The position numbers were made by a program, and so were the translations under genes. Under the pieces are notes generated by a model, which saw only the letters and a list, made by a program, of their open reading frames with translations, made no database searches and had not been told where the DNA came from. Of a stretch of 64,000 bases of DNA, positions 27,038-36,282 are shown in pieces. Every line of letters starts with the position of its first letter. The first letter of the stretch is position 1. Source of the stretch: Alphaproteobacteria bacterium (lineage in GTDB: Bacteria; Pseudomonadota; Alphaproteobacteria; Caulobacterales; Parvularculaceae); contig WGLS01000004.1 of NCBI GenBank assembly GCA_016125455.1, positions 338,111-402,110 on the forward strand, given 5' to 3'.

Positions 27038-28462
27038 ATGACCACCGCCGAGAAGCTCAACGATCTGAACCCCTACCTTCAGGGCCTCTATGCGCCGGTG
27101 AGCGAGGAGGTGACGGCGGAGCGGCTGGTCGTTCACGGCGAGATCCCGCGAGACCTTAACGGTCTTTACGTCCGAAACGGGCCGAACCCTGCGCGCCCGC
27201 CCGTCGGCATGCACCATTGGTTTGACGGCGACGGAATGCTGCACGGCATCCGATTTGAGGATGGCGAGGCCCGCTACATGAACCGATATGTCCGCGCCGC
27301 CGACTTCGGACCGTCGGGCGACGCCAGGCCAGGCATCTTCAGTCGCGCCGAAGAGGCCGCGGGCCGAACGACGGTCTATCGCGATACAGGCAATACGGAC
27401 GTAATTGTTCACGGCGACAGGCTGCTGGCGTTGTGGTACGTTTCCGGTCGTCCCGTAGCGATCGATCCGGAAACCCTCGAAACCATCCGCGTGGAGGATT
27501 TTCGCGGCGAATTGCCGAACAATGTGTCCGCCCATTCCAAGACCTGTCCGGTGACGGGGGAGCTGATATTCTTCGATTACGATCTATATGAACCGTTCAT
27601 GTCCGTCGGCGCAGTGTCGGCCGCGAACGAGCTGACCCATTTCAAGCGGATAGAGTTGCCTGGTCCGCGGTTGCCTCACGATATGGGGCTTACGGAGCAT
27701 TTTGCGATCCTGCACGACCTGCCGGTTGTTTTTACCGAACAGGGCATCCGAAACCGGATGTGGCAGATCCATGTCGCTGACCAGCCGACGCGATTCGGCG
27801 TTGTGCCGAGGCCAAGGGACGGGAACGGCTTCGGCAAGTCGAAATGGTTCGAGTTCCCGACCTGCTATATCTACCATGTCATCAATTGCTGGGAGGAGGG
27901 CGACGAGGTCGTCATGGCCGCCTGCAAGATGGTTGACAACGGCCTCAATCCAAATCCCGCCTACGGACCCTACGCGCCGATGGTCGACGTTCTTGCGCTG
28001 CGGGCGCAACCATTCCTGTGGCGGATGAACATGAAGACCGGCGAGGGTCGCGAGGAGCGTCTCGATGATGCGCTGTCGGAATTTCCGGTTGTTAACCTCG
28101 ACTGGACCGGCGCGAAGACGCGATCATCCTATCACGTCGTAATGGATGACTGCGATCTGCAGCGGTACTCGGCGCTCAGGAAATATGACCTGTCCACCGG
28201 CGGCTACGCGCAGCATGACTTTGCGCCGGGCGTTTATGGCTCGGAGCCGGCGTTCGCCCCGCGGGACGGAAATCAGGGCAGGGGCGCGGCGGCGGCGGAG
28301 GATGACGGATATGTCGTCACGTTCGCTACCAGCCTTGAGACGGGGGCGTCGGAGGCGCTGGTTATCGATGCACGGGACTTCGCAGCCCCGCCGGTCGCCC
28401 GGGTGGCGCTGCCGGTCCGCGTGCCCGCGGGCTTTCACGGAACATGGGCCGCCCTGAAATGA
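27038..28462 (+). CDS. carotenoid oxygenase family (RPE65/CCD-like)
   Basis: A 474-residue seven-blade propeller dioxygenase. The four iron-binding histidines are present in order: H166 (SAHSKT), H214 (PHDMGLTEH), H280 (IYHVINCWEEGDE) and H467 (GFHGTW). The N-terminal GLYVRNGPNPA and HWFDGDGMLHGI blocks are also classic. Such enzymes cleave carotenoid, apocarotenoid or lignin-derived stilbene double bonds with O2. The substrate cannot be told here. AGAGAGG-type purines precede the ATG. No carotenoid biosynthesis genes are in the window. Confidence 0.94.
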   Translation: MTTAEKLNDLNPYLQGLYAPVSEEVTAERLVVHGEIPRDLNGLYVRNGPNPARPPVGMHHWFDGDGMLHGIRFEDGEARYMNRYVRAADFGPSGDARPGIFSRAEEAAGRTTVYRDTGNTDVIVHGDRLLALWYVSGRPVAIDPETLETIRVEDFRGELPNNVSAHSKTCPVTGELIFFDYDLYEPFMSVGAVSAANELTHFKRIELPGPRLPHDMGLTEHFAILHDLPVVFTEQGIRNRMWQIHVADQPTRFGVVPRPRDGNGFGKSKWFEFPTCYIYHVINCWEEGDEVVMAACKMVDNGLNPNPAYGPYAPMVDVLALRAQPFLWRMNMKTGEGREERLDDALSEFPVVNLDWTGAKTRSSYHVVMDDCDLQRYSALRKYDLSTGGYAQHDFAPGVYGSEPAFAPRDGNQGRGAAAAEDDGYVVTFATSLETGASEALVIDARDFAAPPVARVALPVRVPAGFHGTWAALK

Positions 28463-28620
28463 CAAGCGGGGGTGCGGCGTCCGGTTGCCATGAGAGTCGC
28501 ACGCCGGTCCTTTAGGGCGCGCAAGTTCCCGAGGGCGGGCCCGGACGGCGCCGGGCGCGACGGGACGACGTCCGGGCGCTCTGATCGCCTCGCCGATCGC
28601 CTCGGCGGCAACGCCCGACG

Positions 28621-30291
28621 TTATTCTTCCATTGGGCCTGAGAACATCGCGCCGAAGAAGTCGCCGGCTTTCCACCTTGGCCGCTCGTGCATGTTTGCGA
28701 CGCCGTCGACGACCTCGTAGTTGACCTGCGCGAAACGCCCGAGCGCCGCGAAGTCTATGAGGTCCACTTCGTCTGAGACCTTGTGATAATGCTCTTTCAG
28801 GAATGAGCCCTGGGCCTTTTCGCCGCCATTGCCGAAGCCGAGGTCGATGTAGACGGCGGGGATGCCCTGCTTGACGAAACTGTACTGGTCGGAGCGGGTA
28901 AAGAAGCCTTCATCCGGGGACGGATCGGGGCTGAGCTTCAGGTTCGCGCGCGCCGCCGCCGCCTCCACGATAGGGAACATCGTCGAGCGCTCGGCGCCGA
29001 AAGCCACGATGTCGTTGAAGTCGTATGTAATGATCGGCATGTCGAGATTTATATTGGCGACGATGGCCCCGTCATCCATCGGCGGGTTCTGCGCGAGATA
29101 GTCGGATCCAACAAGTCCCTTTTCCTCCGCAGTCAGCGCAACGAACAGCACCGGCCGCTTCGGGGGCGTCATCGCGAGAAGACGCGCAACCTCAAGGATC
29201 GATGCGATCCCCGTCGCATTGTCCATGGCGCCATTATAGATCTCGTCGTCGGCTTCCTCGGGCGTCGGCTTGACGCCTTCATGATCGAGATGGCCGGTAA
29301 CGACGACATATTCATCGGCGAGCGTCGGATCCGTTCCCGGCAACATCCCGATAACATTGTCCGTCGTGATCTCTTTCTGGTGCGACCGATACTCGATGCG
29401 CGCGACAAGGCCGGTATCGAACCCTGCTACGGCGCCCTGTTTCGCTTCCGCCGCCCTTGAGATCGCCGCCCATTTGACCGGCTGGTCGGCAAACAGCTTC
29501 TTCGCCGCGACAAGGCTAACGACCGCGCTCGCCTCGATATTCGGCGTGTTCGTAAAGGGCGTCCCGTCCGCAGTTCGCCAGCTCATGCCCGTGTCGCCGA
29601 TGGCGTTCTTCTTCAGCCGTTCGTATGGGTAGCGATTTTCGAGCGTTTCGGTCCAGATCCGGATAACGCCGACGGCCCCGCGTTCCGACGCGCGCTGGAT
29701 GGACGTGCGGCCATAATGGGCGCGCTCTTCCGAATTCAGCAACTTCGGCGCGCCCGCCAACAGCATGACAATCTTGCCGTCGACTTCGAGTCCCGAAAAG
29801 TCGTCGCGACCGTGCTCCGGCGCGACGAGGCCGAAGCCGGCGAAAACAACAGGCGCTTCGACGACGCCGCTTTCTTTTTTGGCGGACGCGTTGACGATGT
29901 ATTCAGCGCCAAGGGAAAGCGACGGCGCGTCGTCGCCGGAAAACGTCAGCGTCCCGCCGAAATCTTCGACGCGGCCATACTGGATCATTGGCACTTTCTG
30001 GAAATAGGTCCCGTCGCCGCCAGCTGGTTCAAGACCAAGGGCGCGAAAGCGCTCCGCCACGAATTTGGCGGCGAGATCATAGCCCCTTGTTCCGGCTTCA
30101 CGACCCTCCAACAGGTCGTCGGCGAGGAACCGGACGTCCGCTTCCAGCCGAACCGCTTCGGCTTCCTGGGCCGCCGCGACCTGCGCTGCGACAGGCGAGA
30201 CAGCCGCGATCGAAGCTGCGAACGCGCAAATGCCCGCGGTCCAAGCCGCTTTCGTGAATGAAGGATCGGCCGAAGAACTCTTTGTGGTCAT
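28621..30291 (-). CDS. secreted M28-family zinc aminopeptidase
   Basis: A signal peptide ends near VSPVAAQ. The peptidase domain has all five zinc ligands: H334 (TGHLDHEG), D357 (GAMDNATG), E389/E390 (LTAEEKG), D417 (NLDMP) and the late histidine in EHYHKVSD near 501-503. An intervening protease-associated region occupies roughly residues 150-260. Relatives are secreted aminopeptidases that supply amino acids from peptides. It follows the two-gene NTPase/2TM operon on the same strand across 156 bases, and there is no sign of coupling. Confidence 0.94.
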   Translation of the reverse strand: MTTKSSSADPSFTKAAWTAGICAFAASIAAVSPVAAQVAAAQEAEAVRLEADVRFLADDLLEGREAGTRGYDLAAKFVAERFRALGLEPAGGDGTYFQKVPMIQYGRVEDFGGTLTFSGDDAPSLSLGAEYIVNASAKKESGVVEAPVVFAGFGLVAPEHGRDDFSGLEVDGKIVMLLAGAPKLLNSEERAHYGRTSIQRASERGAVGVIRIWTETLENRYPYERLKKNAIGDTGMSWRTADGTPFTNTPNIEASAVVSLVAAKKLFADQPVKWAAISRAAEAKQGAVAGFDTGLVARIEYRSHQKEITTDNVIGMLPGTDPTLADEYVVVTGHLDHEGVKPTPEEADDEIYNGAMDNATGIASILEVARLLAMTPPKRPVLFVALTAEEKGLVGSDYLAQNPPMDDGAIVANINLDMPIITYDFNDIVAFGAERSTMFPIVEAAAARANLKLSPDPSPDEGFFTRSDQYSFVKQGIPAVYIDLGFGNGGEKAQGSFLKEHYHKVSDEVDLIDFAALGRFAQVNYEVVDGVANMHERPRWKAGDFFGAMFSGPMEE

Positions 30292-30447
30292 CTGGATCTT
30301 GTCTCTGGCGTTGATGGCGAAGCGCGTTTTTTTGAATTTATTGCAGGGAAATCAGCAATCTGACAACTGCGTCCTGCGCCGCGGCCAGATCAAACAACGC
30401 TGCGGATGACCCAATTCCTCCAGGACGACATGTACGCCGCAACCAGC

Positions 30448-30876
30448 TTAGTTCAGGCCAACCTTGCGGGCCTGGAGCATCAGGGCGTCGATCGACGAAA
30501 AGCGCGCGCCAAGATCCTCGGTGTCGGTCGCCGACAGGTTGGCATCCTGCGCCGCAACCGCCAGCGTGCCGAGCGTGGCGCGAATGCGATTGATTTCCTG
30601 TTTGAGGCCGACCGCGCGACCAAGCAGGAAGCCGTAATACACGAGGCACAACGGGGTCACGAACAAGGCGACGTAAATCAGCGGCCGCGCGGCCGCGTGA
30701 CCGCCGATCATGGCGCCAAGCCCGCCCGAGCCTGCAAGCACAAGCAGCGCGCCGGCGATCAGCAGGCGCAGATGCTGGCGACGGCGGAGCGTTATCGCGG
30801 CTTCCACCGCACGTTCCTGGGCGAATAGAATCTCCTTCAGCGCGCCTGCAATGCGCGACGCCTTGGGTTCCGTCAT
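30448..30876 (-). CDS. small two-transmembrane protein, partner of the upstream NTPase
   Basis: A 142-residue protein I cannot assign to a named family. It has an N-terminal amphipathic helix (residues 8-36), two hydrophobic segments at about 37-57 and 66-86, and a C-terminal helical tail with no cysteines or obvious catalytic residues. Its ATG overlaps the stop of the NTPase gene as ATGA, so the two are translationally coupled and probably made in proportion. The layout is reminiscent of 2TM effector proteins paired with NTPase sensors in conflict systems, but that is analogy only. Confidence 0.7.
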   Translation of the reverse strand: MTEPKASRIAGALKEILFAQERAVEAAITLRRRQHLRLLIAGALLVLAGSGGLGAMIGGHAAARPLIYVALFVTPLCLVYYGFLLGRAVGLKQEINRIRATLGTLAVAAQDANLSATDTEDLGARFSSIDALMLQARKVGLN

Positions 30877-32219
30877 GACCGACCTCCCTCGCGCGGCCAG
30901 TTCAACCGGAACAGGTCCGCGCGCATATCCATGATAGCCTTTTGCGTCGCCGCTTTCAGCGCGTCGCGCGCCTCGTTCTGCACCTTGTAGACAAGCACCC
31001 GCGCGCCGTCGCCTTCGCGGCCCGTCTTCGCGGACATATCGTCGAACAGGAAACTGACCGGAATGTAGGGTTCGAAAATCACCCGGCCGCCGCGACTTTC
31101 GACGATGTATCGCAGTGCTTCTTCGAAATCGCGAAAAGGCTGGCTGCGGTAGTAGGCCTCGACGTCCTTGCGCCGATCCCACCAGAAGCCCGCCATGTTG
31201 ATCATGTTCTTGAATGCCAGCCGCCCCCGATAGCCTTGCGGCCATGCATCGTCGACCGCGGCGATGATGTCATGCAGGCCTGCAATTTCTTCCTGGCGCT
31301 TTTCCTCCTGGAACGCGGCGAGCGTGCGCCCGGCGTCGCCCTTGATCAGTTCAGCGATGATATCAGACCGCTTCATGACTGACGCGCTGTAGCCGTAGGT
31401 CATGACGTTGACGATCATGGAGCGCTGATGGGACGGCCAGACCTCGCCAAGCGCCTGGGCCCAATGGGCGCTGCGTCCGACCTCCTGGCCGCGCACGTCG
31501 AACATATAGCGCCGATGCGCGATCTTTATCTGCTCTGCGTCGCCGGTAACGTTATACTCCCGCAACTCGCTGCCGATCTCGAACGCGTCGTCCGCCCGCC
31601 GCTCGGTCGGCTTGCGGTAGGTGCCTTCAAGCATTTCCTCGATATCGAGGTCCTTGAACGTCCGCCTGCCGATTAATGGCGCATTGTGCCGCGACGAGCG
31701 CAGATGGTCGTAGTGGAGATATTGCAGCAGGGTCGTCTTGCCGACGCCGCCAATGCCAAGGCACGCGCCGCCGTAGCGGCCGCCAAGGATGCTGTCGAAC
31801 ACGGCCTGCGGATAGGACGGTCGGCCGTCGAGCCGGTCTTTCTGGTACTGCCATAGGCGCGCCGCGAAATAGGCGGCGACGCCAAGAGCGGCGAACCCGA
31901 GTTCGACCGGATTTAAGAGTCGGTCAGAGACAAACGTCTGCATCTCGGCGAGGATCTCGTCCGTAGCCTGCGGCGTTCGCCCCCAGAAGAACAGGAACAA
32001 CGAGGCAAGAAATACGACGACGCCGCTGGCAGCTGTTGCAACATACCGCAGTCGCGGACGCGTCACGATCCGAACGGCGAACTGGAGCACCACAAGCAAA
32101 AGGGCAATCGCCAGCAACGGCGCGCCGTAAATGACCGCTATCGGGTCAAAATCCCGTTTTTGTCGTGCGGGCACGCGACTTTCCCCCGTACGGCCCCCCG
32201 GCCCTGTCCAACCCGTCAA
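30873..32219 (-). CDS. membrane-anchored Ras-like P-loop NTPase
   Basis: The first 125 residues hold three hydrophobic segments (about 29-52, 58-80 and 104-122). A P-loop, GIGGVGKT, lies at 155-162, and DVRGQE at 241-246 matches the DxxGQ switch of Ras/Arf-like GTPases. Around 337-357 the line KNMINMAGFWWDRRKDVEAYY sits where these proteins carry NKxD(L)W, with the specificity residues changed to NMAG, so nucleotide preference is doubtful. The C-terminus (380-448) is conserved-looking but unassigned. It is coupled to the 2TM gene by an ATGA overlap. I do not recognise a named family. A signalling or defence role is inference. Confidence 0.72.
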   Translation of the reverse strand: MTGWTGPGGRTGESRVPARQKRDFDPIAVIYGAPLLAIALLLVVLQFAVRIVTRPRLRYVATAASGVVVFLASLFLFFWGRTPQATDEILAEMQTFVSDRLLNPVELGFAALGVAAYFAARLWQYQKDRLDGRPSYPQAVFDSILGGRYGGACLGIGGVGKTTLLQYLHYDHLRSSRHNAPLIGRRTFKDLDIEEMLEGTYRKPTERRADDAFEIGSELREYNVTGDAEQIKIAHRRYMFDVRGQEVGRSAHWAQALGEVWPSHQRSMIVNVMTYGYSASVMKRSDIIAELIKGDAGRTLAAFQEEKRQEEIAGLHDIIAAVDDAWPQGYRGRLAFKNMINMAGFWWDRRKDVEAYYRSQPFRDFEEALRYIVESRGGRVIFEPYIPVSFLFDDMSAKTGREGDGARVLVYKVQNEARDALKAATQKAIMDMRADLFRLNWPREGGRS

Positions 32220-32381
32220 AGAATAAACAGGAATTGGGGCAGGTGACCAGACTTCGGGCGGCCTGACGGCCTTTTGGACCGCCCGTGGTTCGTCATGCGC
32301 AATTTCGCGTCGGCATCGTCCCGGTTGCCGCCTGCGGCGCTATCCGCTACCTGCGAGCGATCGCCACGAGGACCAGGCCAC

Positions 32382-32915
32382 ATGCGCATTGACGCCATCA
32401 AGATCGGCCGCAACCCGCCCGAAGACGTGAACGTCATCGTCGAAGTGCCGGTCGGCGGCCAGCCGATCAAGTACGAGATGGACAAGGAGGCCGGCGCTCT
32501 TGTTGTCGACCGCTTCCTCTATACGCCGATGTCGTACCCCGGGAATTACGGCTTCGTGCCGCACACCCTTTCCGACGACGGCGATCCGATCGACGTGCTG
32601 ATCTGCAATTCGCGTCAACTCGTGCCTGGCTGCGTCATCAACGTGCGCCCGATCGGCGTGATGCTGATGGAGGACAATTCCGGGCTGGACGAAAAGATTC
32701 TGGCGGTCCCGAGTCCGGCTCTGACCCAGCGCTATGACAAGGTGATCGAGTATGCCGATCTGCCCGACATCACGCTGAAGCAGATCGAGCACTTCTTCGA
32801 GCACTACAAGGATCTGGAGCCCGGCAAATGGGTGAAGATCGGCGGTTGGCAGGACGCCGCCACCGCTCGCCGGCTCATCGTCGAAGCAATCGAACGGGCA
32901 AAGACGCAGGCCTAG
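32382..32915 (+). CDS. ppa: inorganic pyrophosphatase
   Basis: A family I pyrophosphatase of 177 residues that hydrolyses PPi from nucleic acid and lipid synthesis. It shows [44 protein letters not shown], which includes the metal-binding D-x-D-P-x-D motif, and [14 protein letters not shown] near the end. I chose the start at MRIDAIKIG, preceded by GAGGACC. It is divergent from the NTPase operon. Confidence 0.96.
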   Translation: MRIDAIKIGRNPPEDVNVIVEVPVGGQPIKYEMDKEAGALVVDRFLYTPMSYPGNYGFVPHTLSDDGDPIDVLICNSRQLVPGCVINVRPIGVMLMEDNSGLDEKILAVPSPALTQRYDKVIEYADLPDITLKQIEHFFEHYKDLEPGKWVKIGGWQDAATARRLIVEAIERAKTQA

Positions 32916-32975
32916 TTCCCGTGGCCGCTTCCTGGCTGCTTTCATCGTCCGCCGTGACAGCTTAGGCTCCCTGGA

Positions 32976-33686
32976 ATGGATTACGTCATTTCAGCGCCGC
33001 CCGTCGTGGCCGTTCCAGTCGCCGGCGGCGGCATGTTCCCCGTCCGGCGCATCTTCTGCGTCGGGAAGAACTATGCCGACCACGTGAAGGAAATGGGCGG
33101 CGACGCAAAGGCCGATCCGCCGGTCTTTTTCACCAAGCCCGCCGACGCGGTCGTCGCCTGCGGCGCCGAACCGGGGCGCATTCCCTATCCGCCGGGTACG
33201 TCCAATCTGCACTATGAAGGGGAGCTTGTGGTTGCGCTCGGCGCGGGCGGGCGGCAGCTCAAGGATCGCCATGCCGCCGGCGCGCTGATCTTTGGCCAGG
33301 CGGCGGGCTGCGACCTTACCCGCCGCGACCTCCAGGCCGCGGCGAAAAAAGCCGGCGGCCCCTGGGACGCTGCGAAGGCGTTCGATGCCTCAGCGCCGAT
33401 CGGCCTGATCGGCCGCATCGCGGATTATCCGCCGGCGCGCTTTGACGGCGCGCGGCTCGTCACCTGCGTCAACGATGACGTGCGGCAGGACGCGGGGCTG
33501 ACCGAGATGATCTGGACAGTGCCGGAAATACTGATCGCGTTATCAATGCTGTTTGAGTTGAAGGCCGGAGACCTTGTTTTCACCGGCACGCCGGCCGGCG
33601 TCGGCCCTGTGGCGCCGGGCGACAGGGTTGAGGTCGGGATCGGCGAGCTCCCGGCGCTCAAGTTTGCAATCATGGAGCCCGCATGA
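32976..33686 (+). CDS. fumarylacetoacetate hydrolase family protein
   Basis: A 236-residue protein of the FAHD1-like branch: RRIFCVGKNYADHVKEMGG, PPVFFTKPADAV, LHYEGELVVALG (metal-ligand glutamates), GQAAGCDLTRRDLQ, AAKAFDASAPIG and the end VFTGTPAGVGPVAPGDRVEVGI. Members are acylpyruvate hydrolases, fumarylpyruvate hydrolases or oxaloacetate decarboxylases. The precise substrate is open. Its stop overlaps the start of the fRMsr gene as ATGA. Confidence 0.93.
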   Translation: MDYVISAPPVVAVPVAGGGMFPVRRIFCVGKNYADHVKEMGGDAKADPPVFFTKPADAVVACGAEPGRIPYPPGTSNLHYEGELVVALGAGGRQLKDRHAAGALIFGQAAGCDLTRRDLQAAAKKAGGPWDAAKAFDASAPIGLIGRIADYPPARFDGARLVTCVNDDVRQDAGLTEMIWTVPEILIALSMLFELKAGDLVFTGTPAGVGPVAPGDRVEVGIGELPALKFAIMEPA

Positions 33687-34144
33687 ACAAGGCCGCCCGC
33701 TACGCCGAAGTTGGCCAGGAAATCGCGGCCGTGATCGACGGCGAATGCCATATGATCGCCCGCATGGCGACGGTTTCGAACATTCTGCACCATGCCTTCG
33801 ACTACTATTTCTGGACGGGCTTCTACCTCGTCGATCCGGGCAAGGCAGGCGAGCTGGTTATCGGTCCCTACCAGGGAACGCTGGGCTGCTTGCGCATTCC
33901 GTTTGGAAAGGGCGTGTGCGGAACGGCCGCCGCGGAGCGGCGGACGGTGATCGTCGAGGACGTGCACGCATTTCCCGGCCACATTGCCTGCGACGCGCGT
34001 TCCCAGTCGGAGATTGTCGCGCCGGTATTCGACCCGCAAGGCGGCCTTATAGCGGTGTTCGACGTCGACAGCGCGGAGAAGGGCATGTTCAATGCCGAGG
34101 ACGCCGCCGGCCTTGAAGCGATTCTGAAGGCGTCATTCAGCTGA
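33683..34144 (+). CDS. msrC: GAF-domain free methionine-(R)-sulfoxide reductase
   Basis: A 153-residue GAF-fold enzyme reducing free L-methionine-(R)-sulfoxide. The family core FDYYFWTGFYLVD is present with three cysteines at the expected places: C69 (TLGCLRI), C79 (GKGVCGTA) and C103 (HIACDA), followed by SEIVAPVFD and the tail GLEAILK. It is coupled to the FAH gene upstream by ATGA. Confidence 0.93.
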   Translation: MNKAARYAEVGQEIAAVIDGECHMIARMATVSNILHHAFDYYFWTGFYLVDPGKAGELVIGPYQGTLGCLRIPFGKGVCGTAAAERRTVIVEDVHAFPGHIACDARSQSEIVAPVFDPQGGLIAVFDVDSAEKGMFNAEDAAGLEAILKASFS

Positions 34145-34220
34145 CGTCGCCCGCGCTGCATTTGCCTTCGGGGCGAAGCATGAAATGCTCTTCGCAATGA
34201 GCAGGCATTCGTCGGTCGGC

Positions 34221-35348
34221 ATGAAACCAACCTACTATGAATTCTTTGCCGGCGGCGGCATGGCGTCGATCGGCCTCGGCGCGCAGTGGCGATGTCTGTT
34301 GGCGAACGACATCGATCCGGTCAAGGCGGCCGCTTATCGCGACAATCACCCCGGCCATCGCTTTGTCGAGGGCGACATCGCCCAGCTGACGGCGGGCGAT
34401 CTGCCGGGCGTCGCCGACCTTGCCTGGGCGTCGTTTCCCTGTCAGGACCTGTCGCTTGCCGGAAAGGGCGGCGGGTTGTCTGGCGCGCGGTCCGGGGTCT
34501 TCTGGTCCTTTGAACGGCTGATGCGCGGCCTTGTGGAAGATGGCCGCTCGCCGCGGCTGATAGCGATCGAGAATGTCATTGGCCTGATGACCTCGAACGG
34601 CGGGCGCGATCTTGAAACAGCGGCCGCGGCAGTGGCGGCGCTTGGGTATCGCGTCGCCATGTTCACCCTTGATGCCGCCCATTTCTTGCCTCAGTCGCGG
34701 CCCCGACTGTTCATGATCGGTATGCGAAACGATGTCATGTCCCCAACGATAGCGTCGGACCAGCGCAGCGAACGCGAAGCGCGAGCGGTTGAACGGCTGA
34801 TGCGTCGTTTGGGGCCTGCTTTCGTCGACATCCGCCCGCCTGCGCCGCCGCGGCGGAACACTGATCTCGTTGATATCATCGACTGGCGCGCGCCAACCCA
34901 CCCGCGAGCGCAAACCGAAACGCTGCTCGGCCTCATGGCGCCATTGCACCGCGCCCGGGTGGAGGAGCGCCGGCTTGCCTGCAAGGGCAGGGGCGAGCGC
35001 GCGGTCGGCGCAGTCTATCGCCGGATGCGGACGAATGTGTCCGGGGGGCGCGTCCAGCGCGCAGAGGTTCGCTTCGACGGCCTCGCCGGCTGCCTGAGGA
35101 CGCCCGCCGGCGGATCCAGCCGGCAGACGCTTTTGTTGATTGAGAAGGGCGAGGTTCGCAGTCGCCTCATTACGTCGCGCGAGGCGGCCGCGCTGATGGG
35201 CCTGCCCGACGGCTACTTGCTGCCAGACAGATATAATGACGCCTACAAACTATGCGGCGACGGGGTCGCGGCCCCTGTCGTGAGATGGATTGCCGCGACA
35301 TTCATTGAGCCAATCCTCGCCCATGGCCGCGGTCGCGTAGCCGCATGA
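34221..35348 (+). CDS. orphan DNA (cytosine-5-)methyltransferase
   Basis: All key C5-methyltransferase motifs are visible: I (FFAGGGMASIGLG), IV with the catalytic cysteine (SFPCQDLSLAGKGGG), VI (IAIENVIGL), VIII (QSRPRLFMIGM), a variable target-recognition region and IX/X (AYKLCGDGVAAPVVRWIA). Length is about 375 residues. No restriction endonuclease, Vsr nuclease or methyl-directed gene lies beside it, so it is a solitary methyltransferase, possibly epigenetic or protective. ATG codons at 34185 and 34197 are alternative starts; MKPTYYEFFAGGG gives the usual short lead to motif I. Confidence 0.9.
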   Translation: MKPTYYEFFAGGGMASIGLGAQWRCLLANDIDPVKAAAYRDNHPGHRFVEGDIAQLTAGDLPGVADLAWASFPCQDLSLAGKGGGLSGARSGVFWSFERLMRGLVEDGRSPRLIAIENVIGLMTSNGGRDLETAAAAVAALGYRVAMFTLDAAHFLPQSRPRLFMIGMRNDVMSPTIASDQRSEREARAVERLMRRLGPAFVDIRPPAPPRRNTDLVDIIDWRAPTHPRAQTETLLGLMAPLHRARVEERRLACKGRGERAVGAVYRRMRTNVSGGRVQRAEVRFDGLAGCLRTPAGGSSRQTLLLIEKGEVRSRLITSREAAALMGLPDGYLLPDRYNDAYKLCGDGVAAPVVRWIAATFIEPILAHGRGRVAA

Positions 35349-35496
35349 GCCTGGTCTCTGTCGGGCGAAGTGATTCAGGCAGGCCATGTCCGGCGGACGA
35401 GACCGAGACCTGCGACGAAGGTAAAGAAGACGCATCCACGGCGCGAAAAAGTCCCTGTCGGACGCGGCGGAATGCAAAAAGAATTTCGTCGCAGTC

Positions 35497-36027
35497 CTAG
35501 TCCGCTTCGCCCGAGCGTTCGTCATAGCTTGAGCGACGCAGGTCGGCCTTTGCGTTTTCAATCACCTTCCGCACCGTGATCGGATTATCAAGATTCGGCA
35601 GCTCGATGACGCCGACGCCGGTGCCCCGCAGCACCAGCTTTCCATACCCGAAGATGCGGCCCCATACGGTTTGCTGCAACGTCGTCTCTTCAATTTTGTT
35701 GAGGCTGACTTCCTTCGTGTCGCGGGAGATCAGCCCCTTCTTGTAGACGAAGCGGTATGTCGTCACGACGATTTCGGTCGTCCAGAGGTGAATGACGTGG
35801 AACAGCAGGATCAGGGCGCCGCAGGCAAAGCCGACGCCGGCGCTCGCCCACGCGACGAGGAGCTCCTCCAGCGGCACGCCCGACCCGAACTGGATCACCG
35901 CGAGCATGACGATCGGCGCAACGCCAATCGAAAACCAGAGGATTGGGAAGAAGCTGTAGGTCCAGTTGAAGTTGGCCCGCAAAATGATGCGTTCGCCGCC
36001 CGCCAGCGTGCTTTCGACGTAGCCCAT
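35497..36027 (-). CDS. membrane protein with bacterial PH (bPH2/YdbT-type) domain
   Basis: Two hydrophobic segments, about residues 26-50 and 60-86 (FFPILWFSIGVAPIVMLAVI and GVGFACGALILLFHVIHLW), precede a PH-like domain: EIVVTTYRFVYKKGLISRDTKEVSLNKIEETTLQQTVWGRIFGYGKLVLRGTG. This layout is the usual bPH2 membrane protein of unknown role. GAGGGG lies about 10 bases ahead of the ATG at 36027, and an ATG at 36036 is another possible start. It is divergent from ettA. Confidence 0.85.
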   Translation of the reverse strand: MGYVESTLAGGERIILRANFNWTYSFFPILWFSIGVAPIVMLAVIQFGSGVPLEELLVAWASAGVGFACGALILLFHVIHLWTTEIVVTTYRFVYKKGLISRDTKEVSLNKIEETTLQQTVWGRIFGYGKLVLRGTGVGVIELPNLDNPITVRKVIENAKADLRRSSYDERSGEAD

Positions 36028-36282
36028 CTCGCCCATCCCCTCGACCTGGCGCGCTGTGCGCGCTTCGGCGACCTCGTTGCTCGAAATATAGGGTGAGGCG
36101 CGCCCACCGCAAATGCTTCCCGCGTTGAAACGACCCCTTCCGTGCGATAAGAGGCCGGATCGTCTCCCGCCAGCCACGAAAAACGCGCATTCGGCGGCTG
36201 CTGGCCGGAGAGACCTCCATTCGACCGATCACGGCGCGCCGCTTCCCGGGCCGCGCTTCGATCCAACCATCCGAGGATGCCG

